Source of the DNA: JANMEB01 sp041740495
GTDB lineage: Bacteria > Planctomycetota > Planctomycetia > Pirellulales > Pirellulaceae
Length of the DNA: 16,972 nucleotides
Direction of reading: 5' to 3'
Assembly (NCBI GenBank): GCA_041740495.1
Contig: JBGSLW010000039.1
Location: forward strand, 1 to 16,972
A program made the position numbers and the translations under genes. Below are positions 13,018 through 16,972 of this stretch, piece by piece; within the stretch, counting starts at the first letter, position 1, and each line of letters starts with the position of its first letter. The notes under the pieces are model-generated. The model had not been told where the DNA came from, did not search any database, and saw nothing but the letters and a program-made list of their open reading frames with translations.

Positions 13018-13474
13018 TACATTTATTGCAGTATACCTGCCAGGGCTCGGTGTCAGAAATGCGAATGCCTGATCGGGTTTTCAGGTCGATAAATTGTCCA
13101 CATGTTTGGCACTCAAACGTTTGGTCGCCTTGTAGCTTGCCGAGTTGTTCACGTCCGATCCAACCCGGCGCTCCTACCAACGCTCCTGCGCCCGAGCGAT
13201 TGAACCGGAACCAGGCGAGCCCGCAATCTGAACAGCCAATAATGAACAAACCTGAAGCAGATTTGGTGGGAACGACACCGTTCTTTGTCCGGACGTACGC
13301 GAGTGCAGGGGCGGTCGTGGCGAATGTAGCGTTGCCGCCGCATCGCGAACATGCTTCATTAAGCAAGTCCTCAAGTGCCTTTGGATCAAATCCCGTGCAA
13401 GCCGTGCAGCAGCGACGGAAGATGTCCCAATGGAATATGGATACCGACTTGGTGCACGTAGGACAAACTGGCAC
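12980..13474 (-). CDS. Multi-zinc-ribbon protein 3, unknown function (cassette gene)
   Basis: 164 residues from a GTG at 13474 (MPVCPTCTK), with AAGAG ten bases upstream. Five paired-cysteine motifs are visible: CPTC (4-7), CCTAC (22-26), CSRC near residue 42, CSDC, CQTC and CNKC near the C-terminus, so three zinc ribbons are likely. There are no other domains. It differs in sequence from the other two multi-CxxC proteins of the array. Its 3' end overlaps the next gene by 38 bases, the signature of a coupled pair. An attC-like site lies upstream of its start, so it is the first cassette of the array as seen from the clpC side. The function is unknown. Confidence 0.75.
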   Translation of the reverse strand: MPVCPTCTKSVSIFHWDIFRRCCTACTGFDPKALEDLLNEACSRCGGNATFATTAPALAYVRTKNGVVPTKSASGLFIIGCSDCGLAWFRFNRSGAGALVGAPGWIGREQLGKLQGDQTFECQTCGQFIDLKTRSGIRISDTEPWQVYCNKCNALIVGDTAQSS

Positions 13475-13525
13475 GGCTTGTGTTACTCTTGCGTGATTCG
13501 CGTTGAAGTTTTCGGCATAAGGGCA

Positions 13526-13609
13526 CGGCTAAACTGCCGGGGCCGCCTGCAAGGACGTTGGAGCTCGAAAAACCAGGATGGCGGCCCAGGTCAGCTTCAG
13601 CCGTTGGGG
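13526..13609 (-). repeat. attC-like site at the clpC-side end of the array
   Basis: Left arm CGGCTAAACTGCCGGGGCCG plus CC (13526-13547) and right arm (13580-13603, GGCGGCCCAGG then TCAGCTTCAGCCG) pair at about 20 positions with two bulged bases, both on the same arm, as in attC hairpins. The right core is GTTGGGG (13603-13609), one base off GTTRRRY. The intron-like fragment B2 begins at its edge. It lies upstream of the first cassette gene. Confidence 0.7.
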
Positions 13610-13670
13610 TACGCCTGTCATGGGCGTGAATTTGTGGGGTGGAAGTCCCCTGTCCGAGACTGGGAGTCTC
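13609..13670 (+). mobile_element. 62-nt fragment like a group II intron 5' end, copy B2
   Basis: Starts GTACGCCTGTCATGGGCG, then GGGGTGGAAGTCCCC and the perfect hairpin GAGACT/AGTCTC. It has seven differences from copy B1 over 62 nt. It abuts the GTTGGGG core of the attC-like site. The following 100 bp (13671-13774) contains no gene and no further intron domain that I can see. Confidence 0.55.
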
Positions 13671-13774
13671 GGGGGAACTCAGTATACCAAATGACATCTC
13701 CGATCGACAAAGTACGAGGCGAAGGCGAGGATGTGGGGGAGCGGTTTCTGCGGCCCCTCGTTCGGTCAAATAGG

Positions 13775-14350
13775 TCATTGCGCGTCGTCGGCGACGCCGA
13801 GTACGGGCACCCCAAAAGGAAACTCGGCGCCAGGATACCAGTGCTCGACGACCATCCTTTTACCGATCGGGGTCCAGCGTTCGACTCGGTCATCCTGGTA
13901 GACGATGACGACCGACCCGTCTTGAATGTCCACTTTGCCGCTGGAGGTTCTCAGCGGCTCCTCGACAGAAGCGGTCCGGTCGCTGCGGATCTGTGCCACC
14001 TCCTTGACCCCATTGGTGAACTCGACGTTCCACTTGCCTTTGAACGTGGCGAGTTCGCGCTGGATCGCGGCGTCAGTGATGACATGAATGATGCGTTCGG
14101 CCCGCCAACGGATTTCGACGTCGTCCCTGACGGTGGCGGCTATCCGAAGGGCGGCGAGTGCCTGCTCGCCGATGTCCTCCAACTCCTTACTCGCCGCCTC
14201 TCGTTGGGTAAAGCTGTTGGCGCCTAGCTGCTGGATGAGGGCGGCGAGCCGATCGGTTTCGGCGGCCGTGCCAGAGTTCCCGCGTGGACTCGCAACCCCA
14301 GCAGCAAGGGCCCAAGCCACCACCGCACACACAAATGTGCCTGCTCGCAT
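13775..14350 (-). CDS. Secreted planctomycete-type hypothetical protein
   Basis: 191 residues. The ATG at 14350 is preceded by GGAG six bases upstream. Residues 1-21 are a signal peptide (GTFVCAVVAWALAAGVAS), so the protein is exported. Residues about 30-80 (LAALIQQLGANSFTQREAAS, KELEDIGEQALAALRIAA, EIRWRAERII) form a HEAT-like helical module frequent in planctomycete proteins. The C-terminal half is a beta-rich domain: GKWNVEFTNGVKEVAQIRSD, VDIQDGSVVIVYQDDRVERW, then GKRMVVEHWYPGAEFPFGVP, which resembles small lipocalin-like domains predicted in this phylum. The role is unknown. It lies between the cassette array and the broken PEP-CTERM gene and looks chromosomal rather than part of a cassette. 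Confidence 0.82.
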   Translation of the reverse strand: MRAGTFVCAVVAWALAAGVASPRGNSGTAAETDRLAALIQQLGANSFTQREAASKELEDIGEQALAALRIAATVRDDVEIRWRAERIIHVITDAAIQRELATFKGKWNVEFTNGVKEVAQIRSDRTASVEEPLRTSSGKVDIQDGSVVIVYQDDRVERWTPIGKRMVVEHWYPGAEFPFGVPVLGVADDAQ

Positions 14351-14467
14351 TATTCTCTCCGTGAGGGATCCTCGCGTGACATTTTGTTTCTCCAGCCGTT
14401 AACTTGCTCGTCACGCGAATCAGAGAGCCAGAAATTTCACGGCCAAGTCTTGCCGAACCTGTTGTAT

Positions 14468-14942
14468 CTATGTCCGTTTCGACCCTCGTCGCCCCACGTT
14501 GGCAGACGTCGCGTTTTCTCGCGCACTCCAACTGGCCAACTCCTCCATATCCGCCAACCGTGGCGAAATCTCGCGCGAGTCGGGACGTTGTCGCCAACTC
14601 TGGGACGCGACCTTGGGTCGCCGGCGGAAAATCAGCAGAATGACCGCACCGCCCAGAACCAGACCGCCGCCGGGCTCGGGAATCGGTGCGAAGTAATTGA
14701 GCAGTAAATTGTTCCCCGCAACGCTGACGGAAAACGTTTCGGTTGTCGAGTTGGCGAATTGGGAGGTATCGACAATAAACGCCGAACTGGAGAATCCGCG
14801 AATCGGAAGTGACCTTCGTCGCTCCGGAATAGGTATTGGCACCGCCCAGCGTCAGCTTGCCGGCGCCTTGTTTGAGCAATCCGCCGTTGCCGGAAATCGC
14901 ACCGGCGATCGCCGTGTTTCCTCCACCCGACACGCTCAAAGT
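14468..14942 (-). pseudogene. Broken 3' end of an autotransporter-strand/PEP-CTERM gene
   Basis: Directly after the clpC stop, one frame reads TLSVSGGGNTAIAGAISGNG and continues GGLLKQGAGKLTLGGANTYS, an autotransporter-associated beta-strand repeat (TIGR02601 type). Around 14800-14815 this frame loses sense and another takes over: SAFIVDTSQFANSTTETFSV, then GNNLLLNYFAPIPEPGGGLV and LGGAVILLIFRRR, a PEP-CTERM anchor. In intact relatives these parts lie in one frame, so a frameshift or deletion joins them. The tail after RRR runs about 45 residues further, longer than usual. No start codon or 5' part is present. A dead fragment is by far the best explanation. Confidence 0.72.
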
Positions 14943-14943
14943 A

Positions 14944-16972
14944 TTACGAGGCTTCCGGCGGCGTTTCTCCCGCGCCCACCGCCACTGGGGTGGGCGATTC
15001 GGGAGAACCGACCGTCCCCTCGAATTGGAGGTGCTTCATCTTCCCGTCGGCGTCGCGAACGACGTCGATTCGAATCCGGTTCTTGCCGATGAAATTGCCC
15101 TGCAGCAGTTCCTCGGAGAGCGGATCCTCGACGAAATTCTCCAAGGCGCGGCGGAGCGGCCGAGCGCCGAAATCGATATTGGTTCCCTTTTTGATCAGGA
15201 ATTCCTTGGCGTCGTTGGTCAAGTCGATTTCGAAACCGCGCTCGCGGAGTCGTGCTCGAATCTTGCTTAATTCCAGGTCGATCACATCCTTGAGATCTTT
15301 CTTTTCCAGGTGGCGGAAGATGATCGCCTCTTCCGACAAGCGGTTGAGGAACTCCGGCCGGAACGCCCGGTTGATCTCATCGTAGACGCGATTCTTCATC
15401 GATTCGAACGATGCGTCTTCGCCTTTGCCGGGAAGCCCCAGCGCCGCCTCGTTCTTGATCGCGTGGGCGCCCACGTTGGTGGTCATGATCAGGATCACGT
15501 TGCGGAAATCGACGTGCCGGCCGAAGCTATCGGTGAGCCGCCCTTCCTCCATCACTTGCAACAACATGTTGTAGATGTCGGGGTGCGCTTTTTCGATTTC
15601 GTCCAGCAGCACGACCGCGTAGGGACGCCGGCGGATCTTTTCGGTCAGCTGGCCTCCCTCTTCGTAGCCCACGTAGCCCGGCGGAGCGCCGATCAAGCGG
15701 CTGACGTTGTGCTTCTCCATATACTCCGACATGTCGATCGTGATCAGCGCGTCTTCGTCCCCGAACATGAATTCGGCCAAGGCCTTGGCGAGCAGCGTTT
15801 TGCCGACGCCGGTTGGACCGGCGAACATGAAGGAGCCGATCGGTCGCTTGGGGTCCTTGAGACCCGCGCGGCTGCGGCGAACCGCTTTGGAAATCGCCTT
15901 GATCGCTACGTCTTGGCTGATCACCTTCTTGTGCAGCTCATCCTCCATCTTGGTCAACCGCTTGCTGTCCTCGGTGGAGAGCCGTGTCAGCGGGATCCCG
16001 GTCATCTTGGAGATGACCTCGGCGATCACCTCTTCATCGACGATCCCTTCGTTCTCCTCGGACCGCTGCTGCCATTCGCGCTTGATCTGTTCCTTTTTCT
16101 TGCGAAGCTTATCGGCATGGTCGCGGAGCGAAGCCGCCTTTTCGAAATCCTGATTGGCGACGGCGTCCTCTTTCTCCTTGTTCAGACGCTCGATGTCCTC
16201 GTCGATCTCCTTCAGATCGGGGGGCTTGCTCATGGTCCGCAGGCGGACGCGTGCCCCGGCCTCGTCGATCACATCGATCGCCTTGTCGGGCAAGCAGCGT
16301 CCGGTGACGTACCGCGAGGAGAGATCGACCGCGGCGGTGATCGCGTCGTCGGTGATCTGCACGCGGTGATGTTTTTCGTACCGGTCGCGCAACCCTTTGA
16401 GGATGGAGATCGTTTCGGTGGCGCCGGTCGGCTCGACCAGGATCTCCTGGAAGCGGCGAGCCAACGCGCTGTCCTTTTCGATGTACTTGCGATACTCGTC
16501 CAGGGTCGTGGCGCCGATGCATTGGATTTCGCCGCGGGCCAACGCCGGCTTCAGCACGTTGGCGGCGTCGATCGCCCCCTCCGCCCCTCCGGCGCCGACC
16601 AGCGTGTGCAACTCGTCGATGAACAAAATCGTATTTCGAGCCCGGCGGACTTCGTTCATCACCGCCTTGATCCGCTCCTCAAACTGTCCCCGGTATTTGG
16701 TCCCGGCGACCATCATCGCCAAGTCCAATACCACGATTCGCTTGTCCGCCAGGATCTCGGGGACTTCGCCGGACACGACCAGTTGGGCAAACCCTTCCAC
16801 GATCGCGGTCTTGCCCACCCCGGCTTCACCCAACAGGACCGGGTTGTTCTTGTTGCGGCGGCAGAGGACTTGGATCGCCCGTTCAATCTCGTTTTGCCGA
16901 CCGATCACCGGATCCAACTTGCCTTGCCGAGCCAGTTCGGTCAGGTCGCGGCCAAAACTGTCGAGGGCCGGA
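14944..16972 (-). CDS. clpC: ATP-dependent Clp protease ATPase subunit ClpC, 5' end outside window
   Basis: The frame is open from the window edge (first visible residues PALDSFGRDLTELARQGKLD) to TAA at 14944, 675 residues. The Clp N-domain lies outside. First AAA+ module: PVLLGEAGVGKTAIVEG (Walker A), ILFIDELHTLVGAGG (Walker B), then the arginine-finger region. A middle coiled-coil with a UVR motif (EDAVANQDFEKAASLRDHAD) identifies ClpC rather than ClpA or ClpB. Second module: MFAGPTGVGKTLLAKALAEF, VVLLDEIEKAHPDIYNMLLQ and the sensor/C-terminal domain (FRPEFLNRLSEEAIIF, DFGARPLRRALE). It unfolds proteins and passes them to ClpP in the cytoplasm. The C-terminus after the AAA domain is a Pro/Gly/Glu tail (ESPTPVAVGAGETPPEAS). 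The gene is intact within the window and highly conserved. Confidence 0.95.
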   Translation of the reverse strand, partial: PALDSFGRDLTELARQGKLDPVIGRQNEIERAIQVLCRRNKNNPVLLGEAGVGKTAIVEGFAQLVVSGEVPEILADKRIVVLDLAMMVAGTKYRGQFEERIKAVMNEVRRARNTILFIDELHTLVGAGGAEGAIDAANVLKPALARGEIQCIGATTLDEYRKYIEKDSALARRFQEILVEPTGATETISILKGLRDRYEKHHRVQITDDAITAAVDLSSRYVTGRCLPDKAIDVIDEAGARVRLRTMSKPPDLKEIDEDIERLNKEKEDAVANQDFEKAASLRDHADKLRKKKEQIKREWQQRSEENEGIVDEEVIAEVISKMTGIPLTRLSTEDSKRLTKMEDELHKKVISQDVAIKAISKAVRRSRAGLKDPKRPIGSFMFAGPTGVGKTLLAKALAEFMFGDEDALITIDMSEYMEKHNVSRLIGAPPGYVGYEEGGQLTEKIRRRPYAVVLLDEIEKAHPDIYNMLLQVMEEGRLTDSFGRHVDFRNVILIMTTNVGAHAIKNEAALGLPGKGEDASFESMKNRVYDEINRAFRPEFLNRLSEEAIIFRHLEKKDLKDVIDLELSKIRARLRERGFEIDLTNDAKEFLIKKGTNIDFGARPLRRALENFVEDPLSEELLQGNFIGKNRIRIDVVRDADGKMKHLQFEGTVGSPESPTPVAVGAGETPPEAS

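Noticed and set aside
13430..14227. 265-codon plus-strand frame across the array end
   Set aside because: It runs through the attC-like site, the intron-like fragment and the antisense of a well-supported gene.
14187..14939. A single 250-residue gene downstream of clpC
   Set aside because: Only the first 45 residues resemble a known repeat; after that the frame is a shadow of the PEP-CTERM segment and of the secreted-protein gene.

Overview
The window looks like a piece of a planctomycete chromosome (Pirellulales/Rhodopirellula-like). Evidence is a TIGR03009-type secreted protein, paired secreted alpha/beta-hydrolases, a PEP-CTERM/autotransporter-strand fragment, a ClpC with a UVR domain, high GC, and long non-coding stretches full of dispersed palindromes. 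Family names come from reading the proteins; no search was run.

Left part (1-4731): three minus-strand genes in close succession, a TIGR03009-like LolA-fold protein (2854-3873), an esterase-like protein that has lost its catalytic Ser and His (1990-2772), and a large secreted AXE1/CE-type esterase cut by the window edge (1-1894). Divergently on the plus strand is a LemA-like membrane protein (4126-4731).

Middle non-coding part (4732-6644): about 1.9 kb with no convincing intact gene. It holds a tandem repeat next to the C-terminal remnant of a probable REP-associated transposase, a 37-bp inverted repeat around about 340 bp, tandem palindromic repeats, hairpins and a 30-nt piece resembling a tmRNA 3' end.

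Accessory part (about 6645-13670): the most interesting region. Twelve small, mutually unrelated genes all lie on the minus strand. Nearly every gap holds an imperfect palindrome in one of two classes. (a) attC-like sites have degenerate RYYYAAC/GTTRRRY-type ends and paired inner arms with bulged bases (6645, 8334, 8947, 10013, 11704, 13526; a weak one at 11183). (b) A second family of roughly 110-165 bp repeats, seven copies at six loci (7103, 7655, 9327 in tandem, 10622, 11853, 12533), carries GCCCAAC/ACCCAAC and extends through a shared leader to the start codon of the next gene. I read this as an integron-type gene-cassette array without an integrase in view (a CALIN). Cassette products include a macro-domain protein, an ankyrin protein, three different multi-zinc-ribbon proteins, a DUF4375-like protein, a small membrane protein and several unknowns. 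Two 62-nt, 89% identical fragments that look like group II intron 5' ends sit directly beside the two attC-like sites whose own cassettes are missing, in the orientation opposite to the cassettes.

Right part (13671-16972): a secreted planctomycete-type protein (13775-14350), a broken PEP-CTERM gene end (about 14468-14942) that abuts the clpC stop codon, and clpC itself (14944 to beyond the window). The chromosomal genes and cassettes here are all on the minus strand.
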